33,347 nt of DNA from a bacterium (GCA_030018795.1 JASEHA010000002.1:1-33347), one strand, 5' to 3'; shown: positions 24,401 to 33,347, counted from the stretch's first letter. Notes: generated from the sequence alone by a model not told the origin. Made by a program: numbers and translations.

Positions 24401-27400
24401 AGGCAGCCACAAATACCTTTACCATTACCCCAAATCTCTACTCAGTCGTGCCTTCATCTGGTACAGTTGGAACTACGATAAAGGTTTGCGGCACAGGGTA
24501 TGGCCCAACTGAGTTGATTACCATAGGGTTTGGTGATAATGTAAACATTGGGCAGGTATTCTCTGATAATCGTGGCTATTTTGCAAAGAGCTTTGTTGTT
24601 GACCTGCAGGATTATGGAACAACTACTGTGAGTGCGTCAGGTAATGTTTCTGGAACAGCAACAAATACATTCTTTATCAAACCAAATATCTATGCTGTTG
24701 AACCTACAGAGGGGACAATAGGCACAATAGTAATGATTACTGGCAGCGGGTATGAAACAAGTGATACTGTTACCATAGCCTTTGGGGCAACACCAGTAAT
24801 TCAGCAGGCAGCAGCAGATAATAATGGTTGGTTCTCAAGCGTATTTACGGTTGATACACAGAGTTATGGGACAATGGTTATTCGTGCTACTGGTGCATTG
24901 TCAGAGTCAGCAGTGAATAGCTTTAAGATTAAGCCGCAGGTTTATTCAGTGCTGCCAACAGAGGGAACAGTAGGGACAGTGGTCAGTATCAAGGGTAATG
25001 GTTATGCAGTTATTGATGTTGTTACTGTTGCCTTTGGGACAAATAGCAATATCAAGAAGGCAAATGCCAATAGCTGCGGTATTTTTGAGACAAGCTTTAC
25101 TGTTGATACTCAGGTGTATGGAGTAACAAACATTATTGCTGCTGGCACGTCATCAGAATCAGCTGCAAACAGCTTCTTTATCCATGCCAATGTCTATCGG
25201 GTAAGCCCTGTCAAGGGTACGGTAGGCAGTCAGGTTGAGGTTAGAGGTACAGGTTATGTATCTGGTGATACAATCAGGGTTGATCTTGGCAAGACATGGA
25301 ATATTCAATCGAGTACAGCAGATAGTGCTGGCAGGTTCCAGACCAGCCTTGTGGTTGATGTTCAAGCCTATGGTTCAACAACAGTCAGGGCAACAGGTGT
25401 ATCCTCAGAGTCAGCAGTAAACAGCTTTACCATTATGCCGGATATTTATCAGGTAATACCAACTACTGGAAGTGTGGGTACAAAGGTAACCATAAAAGGT
25501 AATGGGTATGCAGTCTCAGACTTTGTAGCCGTTGCCTTTGGGAATAATTCAAACATTGCAGCTGTGACAGCAGACAGGAATGGCTCTGTTCAGGCAGTAT
25601 TTACAGTTGATACTCAAGGTTTCGGGCAAAAGGTTATAATAGCATGCGGGGCATCCTCAGATGAGGCAGTTAATAGCTTCTTCATCAAGTCTCAGCTTTA
25701 TTCTGTATCGCCATCAAGGGGTACAATTGGTCAGACTATTGAACTGAAGGGTACTGGTTATGGAATGATGGATACAGTCATGATAACCTATGTTGGCAGC
25801 ACAGAAACAACAACAGCTGATGCTAATGGATACCTTACTGCAACATTTGTGGTAGCAAGTCAAGTGTTTGGGACAAAGACAGTAACTGCTCTTGGTCAGG
25901 TAGCAGGCTCAACCGAGAATGTGTTCAGTGTAATACCATCTGTCTACTCAGTAATACCAACAAGGGGTGGTGTTGGCAGCGTGGTCACTGTCAGTGGCTC
26001 TGGTTATGCGGCAAATGACCATATCACCATTGGTTTTGGGACAAATAATAATATTGCCAGTATTCTCTCAGATAATACTGGCAATTTTGAAACAACCTTT
26101 GCTGTTGATACCCAGCCTGTGGGCATAACAACGATTATTGCCTCAGGGTTGCAGTCATCTTCAGCATATAACTATTTTGCCATTGTTGGCGGTATTATCC
26201 TTCAGCCGGCAAGGGGCACGGTTGGATGTGTGGTCGGGATTTCAGGGACAGGGTTTACCGCAAACAGTAATGTAAGGATTGACTTTGGTCTGACAAAGAC
26301 CATTGCCCTGATATTGACAAATGCAAGTGGAGCATTCTCAGGGGCATTTACGGTTGATACTCAAGCGTATGGGACATGTGCGGTTTCAGCCAGTGGCGGT
26401 GCCTATGCAGCACTTGAGTTTGTTATCTTGCCGCAAGTGTTTAGTGTCAGCCCAACTGAGGGCAGTGTGGGAACGATTGTAAATATTAAGGGTAATGGTT
26501 ATAAAGGACTGGAGGCTATTGAGATAGACTTTGGGACAACAAGGTTTACAACTAATGCTGGAATATCTGGTGACTTTAGTGTTGTATTTACGGTTGATAC
26601 TCAAGTCTATGGACGGAAGACGATTATAGCTATAGGTGCAGCAGCAGGTTCAGCGGCAAATAGCTTCTTTATTCGTGCAGCAATTTATAACCTGACACCA
26701 ACAACAGGGACAATTGGGACAATGGTTACGGTTGGTGGGACAGGTTATGCTATAAATGATGCCCTTACCATATTATTTGGTACGAACAATAGCATTAAGA
26801 CAGGTGCGGCGGGGGTGAATGGCTCGTTTGAGACAACATTTATAGTTGATACACAACCATATGGAACAGCTACCATTACAGTAGCAGGTGCTTCTTCTGA
26901 GACAGCCTTGAGACGGTTCTTTGTGAGTCCACAGGTGTTTTCAGTTGTACCTTCAGCAGGTACGGTTGGATGTCAGGTTATGGTTAGCGGTACTGGCTAT
27001 GCCGCAAGTGAGGCAATTACCATAGGCTTTGGGACAACCAATAATATTCAGACAACAGTAACAGATATTCGTGGTTACTTTACAACAATATTCACAGCAA
27101 ACACCCAAAAATATGGGACAATAGCGGTTAAGGCAACTGGTGTACAGTCTGCTTCGGCTGAGAATACATTCTTTATCCAGAAGAATATCTACTATGTCAG
27201 TCCATCAACAGGCACAGTAGGACAGCAGGTTGAGATTCGCGGGACAGGATACAGCAACTTTGATAATATCAGGGTAGACTTTGGCAGCACATTAACTATT
27301 TGTACTGCTGTGGCAAATACAAATGGCTGGTTCAAGACATTCTTTACGGTTGATACTCAAGGTTTTGGCTCAACTACAATCATGGTTGCTGGTGTTGCCA

Positions 27401-30400
27401 TGGATAAGGCAGAAGCAGTATTTTCTATTATGGCTGATATGCCTGCTGTTCAGCCAACTACTGGTAGTGTTGGTACTGTGGTAACTATTAAGGGAACAGG
27501 CTACTTGGGCTCTTCAGATATAATTATAGACTTTGGTGATATGGAAAATATCGTTCTTACTCAAACAGATGCAAGAGGTTATTTTGTGGCTGCATTTACA
27601 GTTAATACTCAAGGTTATGGCACAAAGACCATAGCTGCTTATGATACTATAGACAATCGGGTTGAGAGAACATTCCTTATCCTGCCGAGTGTATATCTGG
27701 TGACGCCAGCTATTGGTACGGTTGGTCAGACAATAACAGTTAAGGGTGCAGGATTTGCAAAATATGACAATCTGACAATTGATATGGGAGACAGGCAAGG
27801 TATTACCAGCATTGTTACAGATCCACGCGGTGTGTTTGAGACAAGCTTTGTGGTTGATACTCAAGTGGTTGGTAAGAAGATGGTTGTTGTCAGTGGTACT
27901 ATGTCTACACAGGCAACAAGCAGCTTTACCATTACTGGTGGGATTATTATTTCACCATCCATTGGAACAATAGGGAAGGTGGTAGAGGTAAAGGGTAGTG
28001 GATTTGGCGGAGAGGATGTCATTAGTGTCAGTTTTGGGACAACAAGTCATGTGGCTACAGTAGTCAGTAGCAATCGTGGTACCTTTAGTACAATGTTTGC
28101 TATGGATGGACAGGTTTATGGGACAACAACCATTTCAGCTACAGGTAAGAGCTATGCTGAAGGCTATATCTTTGTCAAGCCAAACTTCCATCTGGTAATA
28201 CCAACAATAGGCTCAGTGGGGACAGTGGTCAGGATTGCGGGTACAGGTTATGCAGCATCTGATCTGGTGACCATAGCCTTTGGCAATACCATAGTGATTG
28301 GGACAACAATGGCTTCAGTGAGCGGATACTTTGAGACAACCTTTACGGTTGATACCCAGAAGTATGGCTCAACATATATCAGGGCAACAGGTGCAGCATC
28401 AGATGCAGCCTTGAATACATTCTTTGTTAATCCTGATCTTTACCTTGTATCACCAAATAAGGGACCGATTGGAACCGTGGTTGAGATACGTGGTACAGGC
28501 TATGATGCCATTGATACTGTGAATGTAACATTTGGCAGCACACAGAACATAATTACAGGCGTTGCCTCTGGTAATGGTGCATTTAGTGTTACATTTGGTG
28601 TGAATACGCAACCCTATGGGACAACAACCATTATAGCTGCTGGTACAAGGTCTGCTTCAGCTAATAATGCCTTTACCATTATGCCATCTATCTACTCTAT
28701 CCTTCCAAAGTCAGGTACAGTTGGAACAGTGGTTGAGGTAAAGGGGATTGGGTATGGTGTTAATGATGATATTATCATTGGATTTGGTGCAAGCGGTGCA
28801 TTGGCAGAAGGTGATGCTAATGCTAATGGTATCTTTGTTATTCATTTTACAACAGATACTCAAGCCTTTGGAACAACCACGATTATTGCGGTTGGCGTAA
28901 ATTCTACTCTTTGTGCCGGGACATTCTTTATCTATCCAAACCTCTATTCTGTCAGTCCAAATGCAGGAACAATTGGAAGGATGGTTGAGGTCAAGGGATC
29001 AGGGTATGCATCTGGTGAGGCTGTTGCAGTCAGGTTTGGGACAAATATGTTTTTCCAGAACATAACAGCTGATACAAGGGGTTATGTTGAGACCGTGTTT
29101 AATGTAAATACTCAGGTTTATGGAACTACCACGGTGAAGCTTACCGGAGTAATTGCCGGGAGTGCTACCAATACATTCCGTATCATGCCAAATATCTATG
29201 CTATAACACCAACTAAGGGTACGGTTGGAGCTACTGTTGAAATAAAGGGTGCAGGGTATGCGGCTACAGAAACAATCAGGATTGACTTTGGGAATGCTGT
29301 TAGTATTAAGACAACAATAGCCGATAATCTTGGTTGTGTAAATACGAGCTTTACGGTAAATGTTCAGCCATATGGTCAAAAGGTTGTTAGATTAACAGGG
29401 AGTTTATCTACGGTAGTTGAAGATACATTTACTATTATTCCAGCCATATACTCAGTAACACCAGTTTCAGGCTCTGTGGGTACAGTGGTTGAGGTAAAGG
29501 GTTCAGGCTATGCGGCAACAGATTCTATCACGATAGATTTTGGCAATAATGGCCGTATTCAGACAGCTATAGCAAATGGCAATGGTTACTTTACAGCCTC
29601 ATTTACAGTAGATACACAAGGGTATGGGACAACAACCATTACGGCAAGTGGTGCATCCTCATCATCAGCCATAAATACATTTATGATTGTTGGTGGGATC
29701 ATGGTTACACCGACTTCTGGTACAGTGGGTACCAATGTTTATGTTGAAGGGACAGGGTTTGATGTAAATGAGCCAGTGAATATTGATTTTGGCACAACAC
29801 CTGCTGTTGTTACCCTGAATACAGACAATCGTGGTGTATTTACCGGGTACTTTACCATTAATACACAGGCCTATGGTCAGGTAGTGGTAAAGGCAGTTAA
29901 TTCTACGACAGCTCAAACCAGCTTCTTTATCATGCCAACTCTGTATATGGTAACACCATCCTTTGGTACGGTCGGAACAGTGGTCACGATTAATGGTAAT
30001 GGTTATGATGATACAGAGGCAGTAACGGTCAGGTTTGGTGCAACTACATTACCTGTGGTGAATAGTGATAATATTGGCTGCTTTGAGGCAAGGTTTACAG
30101 TAAATACGCAAAGCTATGGGACAACAACGATTCGGGCAACAGGTGCTGGATCTGCTGAGGCAAGGAATGTATTCTTTATCAAACCAATGATATATTCTGT
30201 AAACCCAGTAACAGGTACGGTTGGTACTGTGGTTGAAATAGTTGGTGTTGGTTATAATAAGATGGATGCGGTGAGCATTGACTTTGGGACAACAGCAGCA
30301 ATAAAGCAGACAACAGCTGATATAAGCGGATACTTTAAGACAACATTTACTGTAGATACACAATCGCTTGGGACAACAACCATCAAGGCAACAGGCAGCC

Positions 30401-33347
30401 TTTCTGAGGCAGCATATGGAGTATTTGGTATTCGTCCATCCCTGTATTTAGTAAGTCCAACAACTGGTACGGTTGGAATGATGATTGATATTTATGGTCG
30501 TGGGTATGCTCAGGGTGAAGGGATTACCATTGACTTTGGCAACAATAAGGCTATCAAGACAACCATTACAGATGAAAAGGGATACTTTGCTACCTCCTTT
30601 GAAGTAGATACTCAAGTGTTTGGCAAGACAACCATCACAGCTAAGGGCATAATGAGTGCAGAAAATACCTTCTTTATCAAGCAGGATATTGCCTCTGTAA
30701 TGCCAAACAAGGGTACAGTAGGAACAGTTGTTTCTATTACTGGTACAGGCTATGCAGCAAGTAATAGTATTACTGTCATGTTTGGAACAAATATCAGTAT
30801 TCAACAGGCAGCAAGTGATGAGAAGGGATACTTTGAGGCAGTGTTTACTGTTGATATTCAAGTGTTTGGGACAACAACGATTACAGCTGCAAGTGCTAAG
30901 AATACATTCTTTATTATCCCGGATGTTTATCTGGTAAGTCCTACAATCGGTACAGTAGGGAGTATGGTTGAGATTCGTGGGACAGGCTATAAGCAAAATG
31001 ATAATGTAAATATCAGCTTTGGGACAACAGCAAGTATTCAAACCAAACTTGCGGATGTTAAGGGCTGGTTCAAGACAACCTTTACTGTGGATACTCAAGT
31101 CTATGGTCTGACAACTATTCGTGCTACAGGTATTGATACAGCTGTAAATAGCTTCTTTGTTGAACCGGCAATATACTCAGTCAGACCGACCTCAGGCTCT
31201 GTGGGTACAATTGTTACCATAAAGGGTACAGGGTATATGTCCTTAGATACCCTGACAGTGATGTTTGGCAACAATCCAAACATCAAGATGGATGCAGCAG
31301 GGGCTAATGGCTCGCTTGAGACAACCTTTGCGGTGGATACTCAAGCACTTGGCACAACAACGATTACTGTCAAGGGTACATTTGGTCAGGCTTCAAATGT
31401 GTTCAATATTGTAGCAACAATCAATATCAGTCCAACTATTGGTACTGTAGGTACAATTGTAAGCATTCAGGGTGATGGGTTCAAGGCAAACAGCCTGGTA
31501 AGGATTGGCTTTGGTAATGTAACAACTATAACCACGATAATGAGTGACCCAGCAGGTGCCTTTAGCGGGACATTTGTGGTGGATACTCAAGGCTTTGGAC
31601 AAAAGGTTGTCTCTGCTCTGGCTAAAGGCTATGCAGAGGAGACATTCTCTATTATTCCTGAACTGTATTTAGTATCACCGTCAAAGGGCAGTGTTGGCAC
31701 AGTAGTTGAGATACGTGGTACTGGTTATGATGTTATGGATGATATAACCATAGCCTTTGGGACAACACTGGGGATTACAAGTACAGTTGCAGATACACGA
31801 GGTTATTTCAGCACAATATGGACAGTGGATACACAAGGTTATGGGACAACAACGATTGTTGCCAGCGGTGTGGGTGTGGCAAGCAACGTATTCTTCATCT
31901 TGCCGCAGGTATACAGTGTGCTGCCGACATTTGGCACGGTTGGCACAATAGTTACTGTCAGTGGCACAGGTTATGCGGCAGGAGACATTATAACCGTTGG
32001 CTTTGGCACAAAAGCTAATATTCAGCAGGCAACAGCTGATATTTACGGATGGTTCTCTACAGCGTTTACGATTGATACGCAAAAGTATGGGACAACGACC
32101 ATTACTGCTACAGGCATAGCTGTAGCATACAACAGGTTCTATGTTTTGCCAGAGGTATACAGCGTATTACCAACATCTGGCACAGTTGGTACAATGGTAA
32201 CCATTCGTGGTACAGGTTATGCAGTAAGCGACAGGATAACCGTAGCCTTTGGCACAAATGCCAATATTCAGCAGGCAACAGCAAGTGTTCATGGGTCATG
32301 GACAGTGGCATTTACGGTTGATGTGCAGATGTATGGGACTACAACGATTAGTGCCAGTGGTGTGAGTGTGGCAAGCAATGTGTTCTACATCTTGCCAGAG
32401 GTATACAGCGTGGTACCAACACTTGGTACGGTTGGCACACTGGTAACCATACAGGGCACAGGCTATGCAGCAGGCGACAATATCACCATTGGCTTTGGCA
32501 CCAATGCCAGCATTCAAACGGCAGTGGCAAGTGTCCATGGGTCATTCACAGTAGTGTGGACAGTTGATACTCAAAGTTATGGCACAACAACCATCACGGC
32601 TGCAGGAATAGCCACAGCGTACAACAGGTTCTATATCCTGCCAGAGGTATACAGCGTACTGCCAATATCTGGCACGGTTGGCACGATAGTTACTGTCAGC
32701 GGTACAGGCTATGCGGCAGGAGACATTATAACCGTTGGCTTTGGCACCAATGCCAGCATTCAGACGGCAATGGCAGGTGTGTATGGGTCATTCACGGCTG
32801 TGTGGACAGTTGATACTCAAAGCTATGGCACAACAACCATTACCGTTGCAGGTATCGCCACAGCGTACAACAGGTTTGTTATTCTGCCAGAGGTATACAG
32901 AGTGCTGCCGACATCTGGCACGGTTGGCACAATCGTTACTGTCAATGGTACGGGTTATGCCGCAAACGACAGTATAACCGTTGGCTTTGGCACAAATGCC
33001 AATATTCAGACAGCAGCAGCAGATACACGCGGCTGGTTCAGCACAACATGGACAGTTGATACTCAAGCGTATGGGACAACAACCATTACTGCAACGGGTG
33101 CCAGTGTTGTTGCAGGCAATACATTCTACATCGAGCCGCAGGTTGTCAGCGTGCTGCCAGCAGAAGGCACGGTTGGGACAGTGGTAACCATCAGTGGTAC
33201 AGGCTATGCCGCAGGTGATAGTATAACTGTCAGCTTTGGCACAAATGCTGCTATTCAGACAGCGATAGCAGGTACATACGGATCATTTACTGCAGTGTGG
33301 ATAGTTGATACTCAAAGCTATGGCACAACAACCATTACCGTTGCAGG
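1..33347 (+). CDS. Interior of a giant tandem Ig-like (IPT/TIG-type) repeat surface protein; both ends missing
   Basis: Frame 1 is open from the first base to the last: 11,115 full codons without a stop, read line by line. There is no start or stop here, so the gene extends beyond both edges. The product is about 133 tandem units of about 84 residues. Each has G-T-V-G-T, G-T-G-Y-A, I-x-F-G-T, V-D-T-Q-x-Y-G-T-T-T-I and F-F-I-x-P-x-V-Y-S-V-x-P. The first half matches the usual IPT/TIG pattern (V-x-P-x-x-G followed by V-T-I-x-G-x-G-[YF] and [VI]-x-F-G), an Ig-like beta-sandwich. Composition is rich in Thr, Gly, Val, Ile, Ala and Ser and poor in His and Cys, as in secreted bacterial adhesins. No transmembrane segment, enzyme domain, signal peptide or anchor is seen. 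A long extracellular stalk or adhesin is inferred from architecture only. The reading frame is certain, the fold likely, the function unproven. Confidence 0.97.
421..690 (+). repeat. Unit 2: extended 90-residue unit with a lysine-rich end
   Basis: This unit marks the junction between the Trp subclass and block 2. It keeps the G-S-V-G anchor, a Cys in S-C-T-G-Y-G (codon at 451) and V-N-T-Q-V-F-G. Its end is replaced by a longer polar stretch, K-D-I-S-G-K-Y-I-N-N-F-K-E-F-K, before the next domain begins with I-Y-I-T-P. The length is 90 residues against 82 in the preceding unit. It may be a recombination seam between two sub-arrays; that is inference. Confidence 0.8.
421..3756 (+). repeat. Array block 2: units 2-14, mostly 85 residues
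   Basis: Unit starts (G of the G-T-V-G anchor): 421, 691, 946, 1201, 1456, 1711, 1966, 2224, 2482, 2737, 2992, 3247, 3502. From 691 spacing is 255 or 258 bp. Compared with the 82-residue class, these units carry about three extra residues near the end, in a T-Q-x-x-A-A-N-T-F-Y-I-T-P segment. Many read Y-A-T-K instead of Y-G-T-T after the Q. Units at 2482 and 2737 are close neighbours: both have Y-S-T-G-Y-G-S then E-A-V-Q. Units at 1201 and 2992, seven units apart, are closer to each other than 1201 is to 1456. Confidence 0.9.
4267..4578 (+). repeat. Unit 17: 104-residue outlier domain with two loop insertions
   Basis: This is the longest unit in the window. It keeps the start (G-T-I-G-T then I-I-I-K-G-D-G) and V-D-F-G. 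It gains a Trp/Pro/Tyr/Asn-rich insertion right after the G-D-G turn (E-P-T-L-N-Y-P-N-I-Y-P-N) and a second loop with D-P-D-T-G. The V-D-T-Q-x-Y-G-T-T-T-I strand is missing and replaced by D-D-A-G-S-Q-P-G-G-S-I-S-V-T-V-S. Aromatic and acidic residues in the new loops could form a binding surface or metal site, but nothing proves this. It sits in the middle of the most divergent block. Confidence 0.8.
5098..5649 (+). repeat. Units 20-21: two consecutive 92-residue units with different insertions
   Basis: The unit at 5098 has extra residues in the middle loop (S-P-V-S-A-S-S-M before G-T-F) and in the last hairpin (N-Y-N-V-E-Q-Y-N-W-A-I-D-D-D before Y-F-F-I). The unit at 5374 is equally long, but its insertion is only in the middle loop (S-F-E-T-G-Y-Y-G-D-G). 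The equal length (276 bp each) is therefore not from a simple duplication. Both keep the G-T-V-G anchor, F-G-T/K-T and V-x-x-Q-x-Y-G, so they are probably folded domains with enlarged loops. Confidence 0.78.
8443..8703 (+). repeat. Unit 33: degenerate unit lacking the G-T-V-G anchor
   Basis: The anchor position reads G-P-K-D-A-T instead of G-T-V-G-T. The unit then resumes normally with I-D-V-R-G-N-G-Y-G and V-D-F-G-Q. The D-T-Q-x-Y-G segment is altered to T-D-Q-P-G-G-V-A-T-I-T-A. The unit is in frame and about normal length (87 residues), so this is sequence drift within a domain rather than a broken gene. Confidence 0.7.
13477..13974 (+). repeat. Units 53-54: near-identical neighbouring units
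   Basis: The unit at 13477 and the next at 13723 are very similar in DNA. A 35-nucleotide exact match lies at 13465-13499 and 13711-13745, exactly 246 bp apart, running across the anchor. The following codons differ mostly at third positions (for example act/acc, att/atc, gat/gac). Both share M-P-T-Q-G-S-V-G-T and F-G-T-N-A-A-I. This suggests a fairly recent single-unit duplication or conversion that has since drifted mainly by synonymous change. Confidence 0.85.
15718..15966 (+). repeat. Unit 62: atypical unit without the D-T-Q motif
   Basis: The anchor is G-A-I-G-L and the turn is G-D-G-Y-R. The hallmark V-D-T-Q-x-Y-G-T-T-T-I strand is replaced by V-I-P-D-D-S-V-G-P-K-T-V-T-A. That form, with Pro before the turn and Gly after, is closer to the generic bacterial Ig-like pattern than to the rest of this array. 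The unit is followed at 15967 and 16222 by two more divergent units lacking the Trp subclass signature. Together they form a three-unit island in an otherwise homogeneous block. Confidence 0.75.
19711..30465 (+). repeat. Array block 5: units 78-120, mainly 84-residue class
   Basis: Unit starts: 19711, 19960, 20206, 20452, 20704, 20950, 21199, 21445, 21694, 21943, 22189, 22447, 22699, 22954, 23206, 23458, 23710, 23956, 24208, 24460, 24712, 24964, 25216, 25468, 25720, 25966, 26215, 26461, 26707, 26959, 27211, 27463, 27715, 27964, 28210, 28462, 28714, 28966, 29218, 29470, 29719, 29965, 30214. From 22954 the commonest spacing is 252 bp. Typical features are V-E-V-K-G-T-G-Y or V-E-I-R-G-T-G-Y after the anchor, a Phe rather than Trp before V-D-T-Q, and N-x-F-F-I-x-P-x-I-Y-S-V-x-P at the end. 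Similarity between neighbours is intermediate between blocks 3 and 4. Confidence 0.9.
26215..33165 (+). repeat. Higher-order repeat: variant linker and G-F subtype every seven units
   Basis: Units starting at 26215, 27964, 29719 and 31441 are numbers 104, 111, 118 and 125, exactly seven apart (1,749, 1,755 and 1,722 bp). Each is preceded by a distinctive linker in which the usual P-x-V-Y-S-V is replaced: I-V-G-G-I-I-L-Q-P, I-T-G-G-I-I-I-S-P, I-V-G-G-I-M-V-T-P and I-V-A-T-I-N-I-S-P. Each then has G-x-G-F in place of G-x-G-Y. Three of the four have G-x-F-[ST]-G-x-F in the middle; the unit at 27964 reads G-T-F-S-T-M-F instead. Other positions of the seven-unit block agree only partly; units at 26707 and 28462 share T-G-x-A, N-G-x-F and T-Q-P-Y-G-T. 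The same subtype is scattered earlier, at 11977, 14224 and 19960, without regular spacing. Confidence 0.68.
30466..33347 (+). repeat. Array block 6: units 121-132, regular 82-residue class, most alike in DNA
   Basis: Unit starts: 30466, 30712, 30949, 31195, 31441, 31687, 31933, 32179, 32425, 32671, 32917, 33166 (the last is cut by the window end). Spacing is exactly 246 bp for eight consecutive intervals from 30949 to 32917. From 31687 the Trp subclass returns. Exact DNA matches include 38 bp at 31972-32009 and 32710-32747 (three units apart) and 45 bp at 32808-32852 and 33303-33347 (running into the window edge). The segment P-E-V-Y-[SR]-V recurs every 246 bp at 32149, 32395, 32641 and 32887. 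The array clearly continues past the window. Confidence 0.92.
30712..30948 (+). repeat. Unit 122: shortest unit, 79 residues
   Basis: The unit is normal up to V-F-G-T-T-T-I-T-A but then reads A-S-A-K-N-T-F-F-I. About three residues of the last hairpin, normally A-x-G-x-x-S-x-x-A-x-N-x-F, are missing. The reading frame is kept (237 bp). This hairpin is also where the 82-, 84- and 85-residue classes differ, so it is the main length-variable point of the fold. Confidence 0.8.

Noticed and set aside
30448..31098. Long open stretch on the minus strand (216 codons), and many similar ones such as 9085-9684 and 1147-1653
   Set aside because: It lies in the phase exactly opposite the sense codons, where a stop appears only opposite TTA, CTA or TCA. 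Its Cys-rich translation is just the complement of the abundant ACA (Thr) and GCA (Ala) codons, and it repeats with the period of the array.
61..33318. Thr-Gln ester or Lys-Asn isopeptide cross-links within domains, suggested by the conserved D-T-Q
   Set aside because: Known ester-bond domains also need a conserved His and acidic residues, and isopeptide domains a conserved Lys and Asn. Neither a conserved His nor a conserved Lys is seen in these units.
1..33347. CRISPR array or satellite DNA as an explanation for the repeats
   Set aside because: Units are about 250 bp, diverged mainly at third codon positions, always a multiple of three long, and keep one reading frame for 33 kb. This is protein-level constraint, not spacer-repeat structure.
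1..33347. Several separate adhesin genes end to end
   Set aside because: No in-frame stop occurs anywhere, and no gap, ribosome binding site or break in domain phase was found. Internal Met codons lie inside domains and are not starts.
1..33347. tRNA, rRNA, promoter, terminator or attachment sites
   Set aside because: Nothing recognisable was seen. Every base is accounted for by the coding array, and GC-rich palindromes followed by T-runs were not noticed.

Overview
The whole window is the interior of one enormous protein-coding gene on the + strand. Reading from base 1 in the first frame, I translated every codon to the last base and met no stop: 11,115 complete codons plus two bases. Neither the start codon nor the stop codon is inside the window. 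The encoded protein is therefore longer than about 11,100 residues (roughly 1.1 MDa visible here), and no second gene, RNA gene or intergenic space is present.

The protein is a tandem array of about 133 units, each about 84 residues (mean 251.8 bp between anchors). Each unit begins at a G-T-V-G-T anchor, continues as V-T-I-x-G-T-G-Y-A then I-T-I-x-F-G-T, has a middle loop ending G-x-F, then F-T-V-D-T-Q-x-Y-G-T-T-T-I-x-A, and closes with N-x-F-F-I-x-P-x-V-Y-S-V-x-P. This looks like an Ig-like beta-sandwich of the IPT/TIG type. I count 132 anchors, from 175 to 33166. All inter-anchor lengths are multiples of three (79 to 104 residues).

Layout. 1-420: the start of the window, in a Trp-containing subclass. 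421-3756: mostly 85-residue units with a T-Q-x-x-A-A-N-T-F-Y-I-T-P end. 3757-9216: the most divergent and irregular units, including a 104-residue outlier. 9217-19710: homogeneous 82-83-residue units with A-F-G-T-N and S-W-T or T-T-W-T. 19711-30465: mainly 84-residue units. 30466-33347: almost perfectly regular 82-residue units, the most alike at DNA level. A variant inter-domain linker recurs every seven units from about 26.2 kb, and a seven-unit spacing also links two early units, so the array has higher-order structure. Some units far apart (about 23 kb) are closer to each other than to neighbours, which points to segmental duplication or gene conversion.

Organism: prokaryotic by an intron-free 33-kb reading frame. 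GC content is moderate (mid-40s by eye), with heavy use of ATA, AGG and AGA codons, unlike enterobacteria. Giant repeat ORFs of this scale are known from Omnitrophota, green sulfur bacteria and other little-cultivated lineages. The sequence does not identify the phylum. The most plausible role is a very long extracellular stalk, adhesin or surface filament, but the terminal regions that would show secretion or anchoring lie outside the window.
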